Shown here: piece by piece, positions 1 to 9,404 of the stretch | Layout of the letters: each line of letters opens with the position of its first letter | How positions within the stretch are numbered: the first letter of the stretch is position 1 | Source: Wolbachia endosymbiont (group B) of Protocalliphora azurea | GTDB taxonomy: Bacteria; Pseudomonadota; Alphaproteobacteria; Rickettsiales; Anaplasmataceae | Assembly: GCF_947251865.1 (NCBI RefSeq) | Contig: NZ_OX366394.1 | Coordinates: 62,001-126,000 of the forward strand | Direction of reading: 5' to 3' | DNA length: 64,000 nucleotides | Translations under genes and position numbers: made by a program | Notes under the pieces: model-generated | What the model was told of the DNA's origin: nothing | Databases searched by the model: none | What the model saw: only the letters and a program-made list of their open reading frames with translations

Positions 1-885
1 TGGAGGAGAAAGCACGTTCAAGTCTATGTGCTTTTTTAATCTCTCTTTCAGGAAATTATTTGCTGCAACTCCACCAGTAATTACAAAATCATTGATTTTA
101 ATATTTAAAGATACAGCGATACCAATAGCATTTCTGACTCTATCGAGTAATATGTCGCTAATACACTCTTGAAACGAAGCACACATATCACACACATCCT
201 GTTCACTCATTACAAATTCTCGTGCTAAGTTTTTTACCGCTGTTTTAATTCCAGAAAATGAAAGGTCACATCCAGAACGTTTTATCATTGCTCTTGGCAG
301 CTTAAATCTCATACCATCACCTTTTTTAGCTAACTCTTCAATTAATGGACCTCCCGGATAGCTTAGACCCAGCGTTTTAGCGACTTTGTCAAATGCTTCT
401 CCTAATGAGTCATCAAGCGTTTCTCCAAGTTTGATGTATTTACCTACATCCTGTGCAATTAAAAATTGGCAGTGACCACCTGATATCAGCAGGACTAAAA
501 ACGGAAATTCAACCTCATATAGTAGCCTAACAACTAACGCATGTGCTTCTAAGTGATTAACTGCAATAAACGGTTTTTGTGTTACGTGTGCAATTGCTTT
601 AGCCATCATTGTACCAATTATTAATCCACCTATGAGTCCTGGTCCTGATGTTGCTGCAATTGCATCTAGATCACAAAAGTTAAGGTTAGATTTTTCCATA
701 GCACTTTTTATTAAACCACTTAAATGCTTCATATGAGCACGTGATGCTATTTCAGGAATCACTCCACCGCACTTTTTGTGCTCTACCTGAGAAAGAATTT
801 CGTTAGCAAGCACTTGCTTATCACTATTTACAATCGCAACTGCAGTTTCATCGCAACTTGTTTCAATCGCTAAAATGGTTTTCAT
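1..885 (-). CDS. tsaD: tRNA N6-adenosine threonylcarbamoyltransferase TsaD (C-terminus outside window)
   Basis: This is the catalytic subunit that moves the threonylcarbamoyl group onto A37 of ANN-decoding tRNAs (t6A synthesis), in the cytoplasm. The reading frame is open from the ATG at 885 to the window edge, giving 295 residues. It starts MKTILAIETSCDETAVAIV, the family's N-terminal ASKHA phosphate motif. The iron-binding HLEAH motif is at residues 111-115, and the conserved blocks SGPGLIGGL, LLISGGHCQ, SYPGGP and FSGIKTAV follow in order. Compared with the usual ~335-345 residues, only the last ~40-50 are missing, because the window ends. The family assignment is essentially certain from these motifs. 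Confidence 0.95.
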   Translation of the reverse strand, partial: MKTILAIETSCDETAVAIVNSDKQVLANEILSQVEHKKCGGVIPEIASRAHMKHLSGLIKSAMEKSNLNFCDLDAIAATSGPGLIGGLIIGTMMAKAIAHVTQKPFIAVNHLEAHALVVRLLYEVEFPFLVLLISGGHCQFLIAQDVGKYIKLGETLDDSLGEAFDKVAKTLGLSYPGGPLIEELAKKGDGMRFKLPRAMIKRSGCDLSFSGIKTAVKNLAREFVMSEQDVCDMCASFQECISDILLDRVRNAIGIAVSLNIKINDFVITGGVAANNFLKERLKKHIDLNVLSPP

Positions 886-957
886 ATATATTTGAACTCT
901 TTAAATTGCGAGAACTATAACTTGAAATGTTGAAGAAGTGAACTTTGTTCTGCTGAG

Positions 958-1695
958 CTAATTATCATCTTCAAATATAGAACCAATTTTTTTGCTTCCA
1001 GGAGAAAATTTATTAGTCCAACTGCTTTGTACTTTGTTTATATCTTTAAAAGCAGTTTTATCGCTATATTCCTTTACTTCTTTATCTATTCTCTCCATTA
1101 TTTGTAGATCCAGGTAGCTCTTTTTCCATTGGTTAGTAGCAAGAAATACTCTGTTTAAATCTTGAGTGCGAATTAGATATTCTTTATCTTTAGGATAAAC
1201 TTCCTGAGCCCAAGCAAACAGCTCAAAATAGCGTGCGAATAACTCAGACGCACGTGATTTTGGAGTTTGGTAAACTTGTATCTCCTTAAATATAATTTGA
1301 CCAATAATTTTTTGTACCAGAATATTTGACTGCTTTAAGTTCTGCTCAATATCCTGATAAACTTTATAGAGAAATTCTTGCTCTAAGCTTAAGTTCAGTT
1401 CATTTTCAACCATATGTGAAAGTTCATGTACTATGATGTAAGGATTTGACCTTCTTAGCACAATAACATACTTATTTAAACCAGAAGAACGAATTGTCTT
1501 ACACACTCCCTCTTCCATATCCACTAATCCTTCTTGATATATTTCAAACGAGAGTCTAGTTTGCTTTATTATTGACAAAGTGAGGTTTAATGTATTTCTA
1601 AACTTCTCAAATTGATAGAGATATTTGACATATTGTATTACGTTTTCACTATTTCCTACTTGAGTTGCTTGTTTTATTAAGTTCCTGATTAGCAT
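958..1695 (-). CDS. HExxH putative zinc metalloprotease, unknown family
   Basis: I do not recognise this 245-residue protein by name. Residues 90-94 are HELSH, embedded in a hydrophobic stretch (YIIVHELSHMVE) as in zincin metalloproteases. A later ASELFARYFELF segment (E151) has the E-x-x-A pattern that supplies the third zinc ligand in several gluzincin families. No signal peptide or membrane segment is evident, so it is predicted cytosolic or secreted by a non-Sec route. The ATG at 1695 gives the start, and the gene sits alone, in the same orientation as tsaD and the histidine kinase. Seen: the motif and its spacing. Inferred: a metal-dependent peptidase. It could be an inactive relative, as the substrate and family are unknown. 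Confidence 0.6.
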   Translation of the reverse strand: MLIRNLIKQATQVGNSENVIQYVKYLYQFEKFRNTLNLTLSIIKQTRLSFEIYQEGLVDMEEGVCKTIRSSGLNKYVIVLRRSNPYIIVHELSHMVENELNLSLEQEFLYKVYQDIEQNLKQSNILVQKIIGQIIFKEIQVYQTPKSRASELFARYFELFAWAQEVYPKDKEYLIRTQDLNRVFLATNQWKKSYLDLQIMERIDKEVKEYSDKTAFKDINKVQSSWTNKFSPGSKKIGSIFEDDN

Positions 1696-1871
1696 GCTTC
1701 ATTATTAAAGGAATTTTCTTTATGCTCAAGAATTATAAAGTGTTTTCAGGAAGTATAGCTAAAAAAGTTTAATTTACTTACATTCCGCTACTTATTATTA
1801 GCCAAGAGGTATCACGTCAGTATGACTTAGGAATGTACTAGATATAAAAGTGCAATATCAAATATATTTTA

Positions 1872-3299
1872 CTAAAAATCAATCAACTTTTCACATGTTT
1901 GCTCTTCATAAAAGAAGCTCAATGTTATCGTAGTACCAAGTTTTGCTTCACTTTGAATGTTGAAAGTCCCACCCATTAACTCTACTAATTTCTTGCTTAG
2001 AGGTAATCCGATACCTGTGCCTTCGTTTCTATATCCCGAATCTGCTTGGCCAAAAACGGACATAACTTTATATATGTCCTGCTGCATTATCCCTATTCCA
2101 TTATCATGAAACTCAATAGTTAATAAATTTTTTTCTATATTCTCTTTAATAATCATTCTTATTAAACCACCTTGAGGAGTGAACTTGATTGCATTTGATA
2201 ACAAATTTATTATAACTTGCTTCATTCTTTTGGGATCGGCGATAACTAATAATTGTTTATCAGATATCTCTTTCTTTAAACTAATCCCTGTTTCTTTTAG
2301 TTTAGGTGATAACATTTTTAAGCACGAATCTATTATCTTATTCAGATTAAACTTCACTTTCTCTACTGTTAAACTACTTGATTCAGCTTTAGAAAAATCG
2401 AGCACATCATTAATCAAAGCAAGTAAATGTGTACCAGCATTATATATATCGTCTACGTATTCCTTGTATTTAGAGTGATCTACAGAACCTAAAGTTTCAT
2501 TTTTGATCAACTTTGCAAATCCAATAATAGCATTAAGAGGTGTACGCAACTCATGTGTAACACTTGCAAAAAATTTTATCTTATTTGCATTTTCTTGCTC
2601 TAATGCCTCTTTAACCCTTTGTAATTCAATATTAGTTTTATGCTGCTTGGCTAGCATTTGGGTATTGGAAAAGTGCAAATAAAGCATTATTAGTATTAAG
2701 ATAACCAGTAATAAGCCCATTAATATTGAAAATAGACTATATACCATAATATAAGAGTCATTATAGCTTTGAATGATCTTCAAAAAAAATGAAGGCTTAA
2801 TGTCATCTTCATGAAATATAGGGAAAGTAGAAGTTAATGTATTTCCTGTAGCGTAAAATATTTCTTGATTGCTTAGCAATTTATCAATTTCATCATTTGT
2901 AAGCAACTGGTCATAGTCATGACCTTGAGTATTAAAATTACTGAAAATTACTCTGGCATTTTGATCATACAGTATTAAGCTAAAATTTCTTACTTTGCTT
3001 ACTGATTGTAACAATTCAGCACGCAATTTTACCAACTGGTTTATGTAATCAAAACTGTTATATTTAATATGATGTTTTTCTATTAGTAAATAATGATATT
3101 TTTTTATTATACTATTTTCCAATAGATCTTTTAAGTTTGCATTTGAATTACGGTAAAAAGAAAGAAAATTATTCTTTAATGAATAACTGCGGTATATTGT
3201 GCCCAATAAAACCACAAAAATTAATAAGAATAGCGAGATAATTTTTGTATATCTATTTGTTTTTAGTGTAGTAAAAATTAATTTACTTAATTTATACAT
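1872..3299 (-). CDS. Membrane sensor histidine kinase (PleC-like)
   Basis: This is a sensor kinase of a two-component system in the inner membrane. A transmembrane helix lies near residues 18-35, an extracytoplasmic sensor region follows to about 180, and a second helix lies near 183-208. A short coiled linker leads to the HisKA domain with phospho-acceptor H249 in VTHELRTPLNAIIGF. The HATPase domain has the N box (LLSNAIKFTP), G1 (DNGIGI) and G2 (GTGIGLPLSKKLVELMGG). No receiver or Hpt domain is attached at 475 residues, unlike CckA-type hybrids. Anaplasmataceae keep only a few such kinases, and a PleC role acting on a PleD-type diguanylate cyclase is the most likely by architecture. That role is inference, whereas the kinase call is firm. 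Confidence 0.9.
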   Translation of the reverse strand: MYKLSKLIFTTLKTNRYTKIISLFLLIFVVLLGTIYRSYSLKNNFLSFYRNSNANLKDLLENSIIKKYHYLLIEKHHIKYNSFDYINQLVKLRAELLQSVSKVRNFSLILYDQNARVIFSNFNTQGHDYDQLLTNDEIDKLLSNQEIFYATGNTLTSTFPIFHEDDIKPSFFLKIIQSYNDSYIMVYSLFSILMGLLLVILILIMLYLHFSNTQMLAKQHKTNIELQRVKEALEQENANKIKFFASVTHELRTPLNAIIGFAKLIKNETLGSVDHSKYKEYVDDIYNAGTHLLALINDVLDFSKAESSSLTVEKVKFNLNKIIDSCLKMLSPKLKETGISLKKEISDKQLLVIADPKRMKQVIINLLSNAIKFTPQGGLIRMIIKENIEKNLLTIEFHDNGIGIMQQDIYKVMSVFGQADSGYRNEGTGIGLPLSKKLVELMGGTFNIQSEAKLGTTITLSFFYEEQTCEKLIDF

Positions 3300-3363
3300 A
3301 TTCTTCTCATTGTGAAATAACGTCTTTTATGGTATTAATAAAAAATTAGCATATCATACTTTT

Positions 3364-4533
3364 ATGACAATTTCTCCTATCTTGCCAGTTTATTCTCCTA
3401 TTAACATAAATTTTTCTTATGGCAAAGGTATTTACTTGTATGATATCGATAATAAGCGCTATATAGATTTTCACTCTGGAATAGCTGTTAGCAGTTTAGG
3501 TCATGCCAACCCACGATTAACTGATGTCCTAAAATTACAAGGAGAAAAACTATGGCATATATCAAATACCTATAATATATCTACTGCCAACAAATTTGCA
3601 GAAAATTTAATAAACAACAGCTTTGCTAATACTGTATTTTTTGCAAATTCTGGATCAGAAGCAGTGGAATGTGGACTTAAAATCGCTAGGGCCTATCAAA
3701 ATGGAAAAGGTAATAAAAATCGCTATAGAATTCTAACATTTCATGGTGCATTTCATGGAAGGACATTTTTAACTTGTGCAACAAACGATAGACAGAAATT
3801 TTCTGAATTACTGAATCCTTATATTGACTGGTGTGATAACATAGAGCCCAATATTGAGAGTGTAAAGAAAGCAATTTCTAATGGCATAGGTGTTATATTA
3901 ATAGAACCAATACAGGGACAAGGTGGTATTAAAGTAATGAGTGAAGTCTTCATGAAAGAGCTAAGAGAACTATGTAACGAAAACGACATACTGCTATTTT
4001 TTGATTGCGTTCAGTGCGGTGCTGGCAGGACAGGAAAGTTATTTGCATCTGAACACATAGGAATTAAGCCTGACATATGTGCTCTTGCAAAAGGAATAGG
4101 AGGAGGTTTCCCTCTGGGGGCTTGTCTTGCAACTGAAAAGGTTGCTAAGTACATGGCGGTCGGTATGCATGGTTCTACTTTTGGTGGTAATCCACTTGCA
4201 ACTTCAGTAGGTAATGCTGTATTGGATGAATTGCTCGGCCCTGGCTTCTTAGAAAATGTTGAAGTTAGAGGTAAGTCTTTAAAAAACAAACTAGAGGACT
4301 TAGCAAGCAAGTTTCCAATGATAGAAGAAGTGAGAGGAAAAGGGTTGATGCTAGGAATAAAAGTAAAAATGAATAACCAAAAATTTGCAGAAGAGCTAAG
4401 TCACCGTGGTTTACTCACTGTTGGAGTAACATCAGATAACGTTGTAAGAATCTTGCCTCCACTCATTATCACTGAAAAAGAGATTGATGAAGGCATTGAA
4501 ATCCTCACTCAGTATTTATCTGAAAAGTTCTAG
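3364..4533 (+). CDS. argD: Class III aminotransferase (acetylornithine/succinyl-DAP type), copy 1
   Basis: This PLP-dependent class III aminotransferase is ArgD-like. In an endosymbiont lacking arginine synthesis the likely role is N-succinyl-LL-diaminopimelate amination for cell-wall and lysine precursor supply. Visible are the phosphate-binding FFANSGSEAVE, the substrate region FHGAFHGRTF, the acidic cofactor residue in LLFFDCVQCGAGRTG, and the PLP lysine in CALAKGIGGGFPLGA. The FDEVQ motif of the family reads FDCVQ here, a change next to the ring-nitrogen aspartate. The length of 389 is normal. Its stop codon overlaps the convergent stop of the next gene. A second paralogue lies at 45.3 kb with a canonical FDEVQ. 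Confidence 0.85.
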   Translation: MTISPILPVYSPININFSYGKGIYLYDIDNKRYIDFHSGIAVSSLGHANPRLTDVLKLQGEKLWHISNTYNISTANKFAENLINNSFANTVFFANSGSEAVECGLKIARAYQNGKGNKNRYRILTFHGAFHGRTFLTCATNDRQKFSELLNPYIDWCDNIEPNIESVKKAISNGIGVILIEPIQGQGGIKVMSEVFMKELRELCNENDILLFFDCVQCGAGRTGKLFASEHIGIKPDICALAKGIGGGFPLGACLATEKVAKYMAVGMHGSTFGGNPLATSVGNAVLDELLGPGFLENVEVRGKSLKNKLEDLASKFPMIEEVRGKGLMLGIKVKMNNQKFAEELSHRGLLTVGVTSDNVVRILPPLIITEKEIDEGIEILTQYLSEKF

Positions 4534-7500
4534 TTAAAAACTAAACCTTCCTGCTCACTAGTTGTTGGCTGTATCAAAATTGCAGATAAAGCAGTAGATA
4601 CAACTTTATCAGCTACTTCATTTGTACACTTTGCCTTTTCCTGTTCTCTTATCAGTGTAAGCTCATTTATATCACTTAGTGAGTCAAATTTTGTTATATC
4701 CTCAAATATAAACGATTGCACGATGTCTTTCGGAATATTGAGAAAAGCCGAGTTACCAAGCGATAATGTCATATCTAACAAACTTTTCATTGAGCCGTTT
4801 CTCAAAACACATTTAGACAGTTCTCCTAAAAGAATTGGCACTCCAAAAATAAAAAATGCTCCTCTCACTAAATAGGTCGTTATTTCATATAACAATGCAC
4901 CACACAAGAGTGCCAGTGGTCCAAATACTATAAAACCGCAAAGTAAAGGCAATTGCATGGTCTGACCTGATGATATTCTACCTATAAGCTCCATTGAAAT
5001 TATAAACCCAATAAGTAACATAGCTCTACCTAGATATGTCCTTTCTTTAGAGCGTTTGTTAAAGTTTTTCTCACGTAACTTAGAAAAATCATTATTGACT
5101 CTTACGTCAAAAATATTATGGCCATTTTTTAATTTGAGCTCCAAGTTCTCTATTCCATGACGCCACTTATGGCACCTTACAACTTCATTAATTACCATAC
5201 TAATTCGATCATTGATCTTGCATAATTTGCTTTCTTGATATAAATCTCCTTGATAATACTTTTCTCTAAATTTCACACAGTCTAATTTCTTTAAATCAGA
5301 TAAAAAATCTTTAATTTCTTGTGCCATTTTATCAGTATCACCTCTGTAGCCTACAGCTTTCAAAATTGCTGCTAAGTGTTCATTTTCAATTTGAGCAATT
5401 GTTCTATCTAATGCACGTATATATTGCTTGGATTGAAAATATGAGATGATTTTTTCTTTACATCTATCCTCATTGCCTTCGTACAAACTATTTCTTTTGA
5501 AACTGCTGTCATGTTCTTTGGCAATTTCTAATGCATGAACCAATACATTTTGCGCCTTCACACTACTTTCACAGTGACAGTTTCTGATTATGTGTACATA
5601 CGCTCTTGCACTGGTATCTCCAGATTTATCTATATTGTACGCTTTAGCCAAAAAGACTAAATAGTCAAACCCTGCCCAAAGATAATACATTACCTTTGTT
5701 ATAGCACTCCCCACAGAAAATAAAGCTGAGCGTGTGCAAGATAATTTACCGTTGTTTTTAATTCTGTTCTCATATGAACGAAGGTATGCCTCTGTACTTT
5801 TTAAAATCCTATGTAAATCTTGTTCTGTCTTTTTGACATCAAAATCATTTATATCATGAACTTTTTCATACGTTTCTTTTATCAAATCACTAGAAAACTT
5901 CTTCAGAGCTGAATCATCAATATTTCCTAATGCATCAATATTTTTACTAATATAGATTTCTATTTTTCTTCCAAGTTCTTCTCCCATTCTATTTTTTAGC
6001 AACTTATTGTATTTATTAGTAGCTGGAAACAAAACTTTCTGACAAAATTTCTGTGGTTCCTTTTTAAAATTTGCTAAGATCTTATTCACAAATAGCTCAA
6101 CTTCTTCACCTGCAGCAGCGAAAAACCATGATTGTCTGCTCTCATTACGCTCTCTATTTCTTCCAAGATTCTGTAGGGCTTCAGATGGATTATTGAACTG
6201 ACTAACCGAATCTGCAAATATTGATGCAACATGATTATATTCACTATCAAATCCACGACCTTTCGATCCATCTATAACCGTTGTCAACGCATATTTAGCC
6301 AATGAATCAAAATCTCTTTTTTCATAATCACAATAAATAGTTCGATATTTACCTATTTGATTACGTATTATCGCTGAAAAGGGTCTATTTTCTCCAATAC
6401 CAAGATCATTTTTCCCAATTCCTGCAAAGATACATTTATTTTGTTTGCAGAAATCAATGAGACTATGTAGTATACCTTCCTCTCTTTCCATGAGGTCATG
6501 GAGCTCTTTGCTTAAGCGCCAATTATCAACTATTAAGCTGCATTGCTCATTATCACTTTTACTCAGTGCTTCAATTACTGTCTTTATTTGCAGTAAGAGC
6601 TCATCTCTAGCAAATTGCTCACTAAAGCCTTTTCTCTCTAGGTAGCTTATAATATTGTTATCATTAGTGGTGCTAACATTCTTTTTAACATCTTCTATCA
6701 ATTCACTCAAACCTTCTCTTCTTTTTTTATCTAAAGTAATATTATCACACTTCATTAAATATGAGAGAGTAAGATCGATCATTGAATGCATTACTCTATA
6801 TTTTAGATATTCAGCAGTACTACTGAAATCCACCTTTTCTTTTAATTCAGATATCTGCTCTTCTGTCAGACTAGGATGTTGCTTTTTAACGCAGCTTATA
6901 AAGTTCGCTTCGCGTAACTTGAGCCTATAGTCTTGATAAGACATCCCTTCAGGCTGAAATTTATTATACACTTCATAACGTGTACTACCTTCATATACTA
7001 AATTATCTCTACCCTGCAACGCAAAGTTAAGATTAACTATACTATTTACATCATCAGCTAAAAGCAGAGCACTTTCTCCAATTGGGCTTTGCACATTCCA
7101 TCTTATAGAAGTTAATAAATCATCGGTATCAACAAGCTTATTGTAATTAAAAACTTCTTCGCTCTCTTCAACATATTCATGAGCTGGGCTCGATTTTTCT
7201 CTAGTAAATAAGCTACGCACGTTAGCAAGAAATCTAGAAAGCAGTTCTTTTGACTCTACACCAGTTGCTTTAGTTAGTACCCACCAAATTGGCAACATTA
7301 CTATACCAAATATAAACATAGAAATTGTATAATATAAGTTTCCAATCAAAGCAGAATACAGCCAATAATCTGAAGTGAGACCAATTACGGCAGCAACATT
7401 ACTATTTATAATAGGAAACAATATAGCTAAAGATATTATGGAGGTAGTAACATTAACTGCAAACGCTTGATTGAAATTTGCTCTTCTATTGGTTTTTGCA

Positions 7501-8180
7501 ATAACACTTGCTGTTTCGATAGCGTTTGCAATACAACGTCTACTCAATCTTGTCGGGCTGATAACTTTTCCGCATCTATTTAAAATCCTTCTCTTTGGTG
7601 TTGCAGTGAGGTAAGTCGTAGGATATTTCTCATCAAGCTTGCACATGTTCTCAAAATCCTGCTGCTTATTAATACTGTCTGCTTCATCAACACTAATCCA
7701 CAACTTGGTATTTTGGTCTTTTAATTTCCGATCATTTTCTTGCTGTAATAGCAGGTCATGTGTTATTATAATTATTGTAGGTTCAGTTTCCTGCAGTGCA
7801 TTTTTAATTTCCTCAGCAGTTTTGGGTGTCCTAATGTTTACAGTAAATGCACTACTCATCATTTTTTTAGCTTGGTTTACTAGATCACTGTTTGGTACTG
7901 CAACCAGATGATGAAACCCTGCTTGGGCTAGTACATGGCTCCACATTCCAATATCGTAAGTCTTGCCAAACCCAGTTTCTGCATCGATCAGAACATTACA
8001 GTTAGTAGTAGAAGGGTTGCGTAAATGTTCTAATGCCTCTTCAACAACAGGTTTACGACGTGCTACTATTATAGATTCCTTTGTATCATCAAGTTTTATA
8101 GATTCACCTTTTAGCTTGCAGTTGATTTTTTCTAAGCTACTTATAATACTTTGCTTTTCTTGATTGCTGATGGAACTCAC
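4530..8180 (-). CDS. Very large membrane-embedded SF2 helicase-like ATPase
   Basis: I do not know a named family for this 1216-residue protein. Near the N-terminus are SF2 motifs: Walker A-like AETGFGKT (67-74), DEAD box (165-168, in WISVDEADS) and TAT (192-194). Two strong hydrophobic segments then follow (about 240-268 and 274-302). The second RecA-like half comes far downstream, with GSKGRGFD near 632-640 and the arginine-finger motif QNLGRNRER at 670-678. Three more hydrophobic segments lie near the C-terminus (about 1080-1150). Helicases are normally soluble, so a transmembrane insert between the two RecA lobes is odd. A SecA-like motor is conceivable. It starts with GTG at 8180, because the nearby ATG is out of frame, and it ends convergently on argD. 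Confidence 0.75.
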   Translation of the reverse strand: MSSISNQEKQSIISSLEKINCKLKGESIKLDDTKESIIVARRKPVVEEALEHLRNPSTTNCNVLIDAETGFGKTYDIGMWSHVLAQAGFHHLVAVPNSDLVNQAKKMMSSAFTVNIRTPKTAEEIKNALQETEPTIIIITHDLLLQQENDRKLKDQNTKLWISVDEADSINKQQDFENMCKLDEKYPTTYLTATPKRRILNRCGKVISPTRLSRRCIANAIETASVIAKTNRRANFNQAFAVNVTTSIISLAILFPIINSNVAAVIGLTSDYWLYSALIGNLYYTISMFIFGIVMLPIWWVLTKATGVESKELLSRFLANVRSLFTREKSSPAHEYVEESEEVFNYNKLVDTDDLLTSIRWNVQSPIGESALLLADDVNSIVNLNFALQGRDNLVYEGSTRYEVYNKFQPEGMSYQDYRLKLREANFISCVKKQHPSLTEEQISELKEKVDFSSTAEYLKYRVMHSMIDLTLSYLMKCDNITLDKKRREGLSELIEDVKKNVSTTNDNNIISYLERKGFSEQFARDELLLQIKTVIEALSKSDNEQCSLIVDNWRLSKELHDLMEREEGILHSLIDFCKQNKCIFAGIGKNDLGIGENRPFSAIIRNQIGKYRTIYCDYEKRDFDSLAKYALTTVIDGSKGRGFDSEYNHVASIFADSVSQFNNPSEALQNLGRNRERNESRQSWFFAAAGEEVELFVNKILANFKKEPQKFCQKVLFPATNKYNKLLKNRMGEELGRKIEIYISKNIDALGNIDDSALKKFSSDLIKETYEKVHDINDFDVKKTEQDLHRILKSTEAYLRSYENRIKNNGKLSCTRSALFSVGSAITKVMYYLWAGFDYLVFLAKAYNIDKSGDTSARAYVHIIRNCHCESSVKAQNVLVHALEIAKEHDSSFKRNSLYEGNEDRCKEKIISYFQSKQYIRALDRTIAQIENEHLAAILKAVGYRGDTDKMAQEIKDFLSDLKKLDCVKFREKYYQGDLYQESKLCKINDRISMVINEVVRCHKWRHGIENLELKLKNGHNIFDVRVNNDFSKLREKNFNKRSKERTYLGRAMLLIGFIISMELIGRISSGQTMQLPLLCGFIVFGPLALLCGALLYEITTYLVRGAFFIFGVPILLGELSKCVLRNGSMKSLLDMTLSLGNSAFLNIPKDIVQSFIFEDITKFDSLSDINELTLIREQEKAKCTNEVADKVVSTALSAILIQPTTSEQEGLVFN

Positions 8181-8277
8181 ACATTACCCGCTATAATTAT
8201 TACAATATTAATTGTATGTTAATTCAGTAAATTGTCAATTCTATGGACAAAAAGCTGATTTCAACTATCATATTAAT

Positions 8278-8778
8278 ATGAATATATGCCTCGGAATAAT
8301 TACTTCTCCTCATGGAATCAAAGGAGCTGTCAAAATAAAAACCTTTACTGAAAAGCCCGAAAATATTTTCCTATATGGTGAACTAATAATCGGAAGTGAA
8401 AATTATAAAATAAGCTTGGTGTCTGTTGTCAGTAATAATTTAGTAATAGCAACAATTAGCGGTGTGAATTCCCGTAATGAAGCAGAGCTTTTAAGAAATA
8501 AAAAGTTATATATAGAAAGAGATAAGCTACCACAGTTAAATGATGAGGATGAATTTTACCAAGATGATCTTGTGAATATGGAAGTAAGACTAGAGAGTAA
8601 TGAATTATATGGCTATGTGAAGTCTGTGAATAATTTCGGCTCGGGGGATATATTAGAAATTTTGGTTATCAGCACAAAAAAAAACATTATGTTATCTTTT
8701 ACTAAAGAAGTATTTCCATACATCAACATGAAGGAAAGGTATATAGTAATCAACATGCCAGAATTCATTGGCCAATAA
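8278..8778 (+). CDS. rimM: 16S rRNA processing protein RimM
   Basis: RimM binds ribosomal protein S19 and helps maturation of the 30S head. The protein starts [20 protein letters not shown], the diagnostic N-terminal block (G-x-I-x-x-x-H-G-x-x-G). The C-terminal PRC-barrel half includes [10 protein letters not shown] and GSGDILEI. An in-frame TTG at 8212 would add 22 unconserved residues, so the ATG at 8278 is chosen, giving 166 residues, typical for the family. It is transcribed divergently from the helicase-like gene and sits just before efp. In many bacteria rimM is linked to rpsP, trmD and rplS, and none of these is adjacent here. Confidence 0.92.
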   Translation: MNICLGIITSPHGIKGAVKIKTFTEKPENIFLYGELIIGSENYKISLVSVVSNNLVIATISGVNSRNEAELLRNKKLYIERDKLPQLNDEDEFYQDDLVNMEVRLESNELYGYVKSVNNFGSGDILEILVISTKKNIMLSFTKEVFPYINMKERYIVINMPEFIGQ

Positions 8779-8783
8779 AAATT

Positions 8784-8811
8784 TTGATATTTGTATAAAG
8801 TTATTTATAAT
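8784..8811 (+). promoter_or_regulatory. Sigma-70-type promoter for efp
   Basis: TTGATA (8784-8789) and TATAAT (8806-8811) are separated by 16 bp, close to the vegetative consensus. They lie 26 bases before the efp ATG at 8838, in the short rimM-efp gap. This suggests efp and the following gene can be transcribed on their own. Confidence 0.55.
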
Positions 8812-8837
8812 AATCAGACCAAATTAAAAGTGTAATT

Positions 8838-9404
8838 ATGGCAGAAAGGGCTAATGATATCAGGCCAGGTCAGGTACTAGAACATAACGGTGGTTTATTT
8901 TCGGTTATAAGTATTATGCATACTCAACCTGGTAAGGGTGGTGCTTACATACAAGCTGAAATGAAAAATATCAAAACTGGAGCAAAGCACTATGAAAGAT
9001 TCCGCTCTGATGCAACAATCAGAAGGGCAATTTTAGATGAAGAGGAATATGTTTATCTCTTTACTGAAGGGAATATCGTAAATCTTATGCATCCAAGTAA
9101 TTACGAGCAGATTGTTATAAATTTAGACTTATTAGGAGAAAAGAAGTCTTATTTGCAAGATAATATGAAAATTAAAGTAGTAACTTATCAAGATAAAATA
9201 ATTTCTGCACATGTGCCTGATCACGTTACACTAACTGTAAAAGAAACAGAGTCTGTTATCAAAGGTCAGACTGTTACTGCTTCTTATAAGCCTGCAATTT
9301 TGGAAAACGGAATACGCGTTAACGTGCCTCAATTTATAAAAGAAGGTGATAAAATTGTAGTACATACTCCTGATAACAGCTATTACGAAAGAGTGAAAGA
9401 GTAA
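8838..9404 (+). CDS. efp: Translation elongation factor P
   Basis: EF-P binds ribosomes stalled at polyproline stretches between the P and E sites and promotes peptide-bond formation. The 188-residue length is standard. Conserved blocks include the start of the KOW domain (IRPGQVLEHNGGLFSVI), the modified-residue loop PGKGGAYIQ with a lysine at the tip, FRSDATIRRA, and the C-terminal OB domain ending in VPQFIKEGDKIVVHT. The tip lysine would be the target of EpmA-type modification, but no epmA or epmB is seen in the window. The stop TAA is followed directly by the ATG of the next gene, so the two are probably co-translated. Confidence 0.97.
   Translation: MAERANDIRPGQVLEHNGGLFSVISIMHTQPGKGGAYIQAEMKNIKTGAKHYERFRSDATIRRAILDEEEYVYLFTEGNIVNLMHPSNYEQIVINLDLLGEKKSYLQDNMKIKVVTYQDKIISAHVPDHVTLTVKETESVIKGQTVTASYKPAILENGIRVNVPQFIKEGDKIVVHTPDNSYYERVKE

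Noticed and set aside
8212..8277. TTG start extending RimM by 22 residues
   Set aside because: The extension is outside the conserved family start, and the ATG at 8278 fits.
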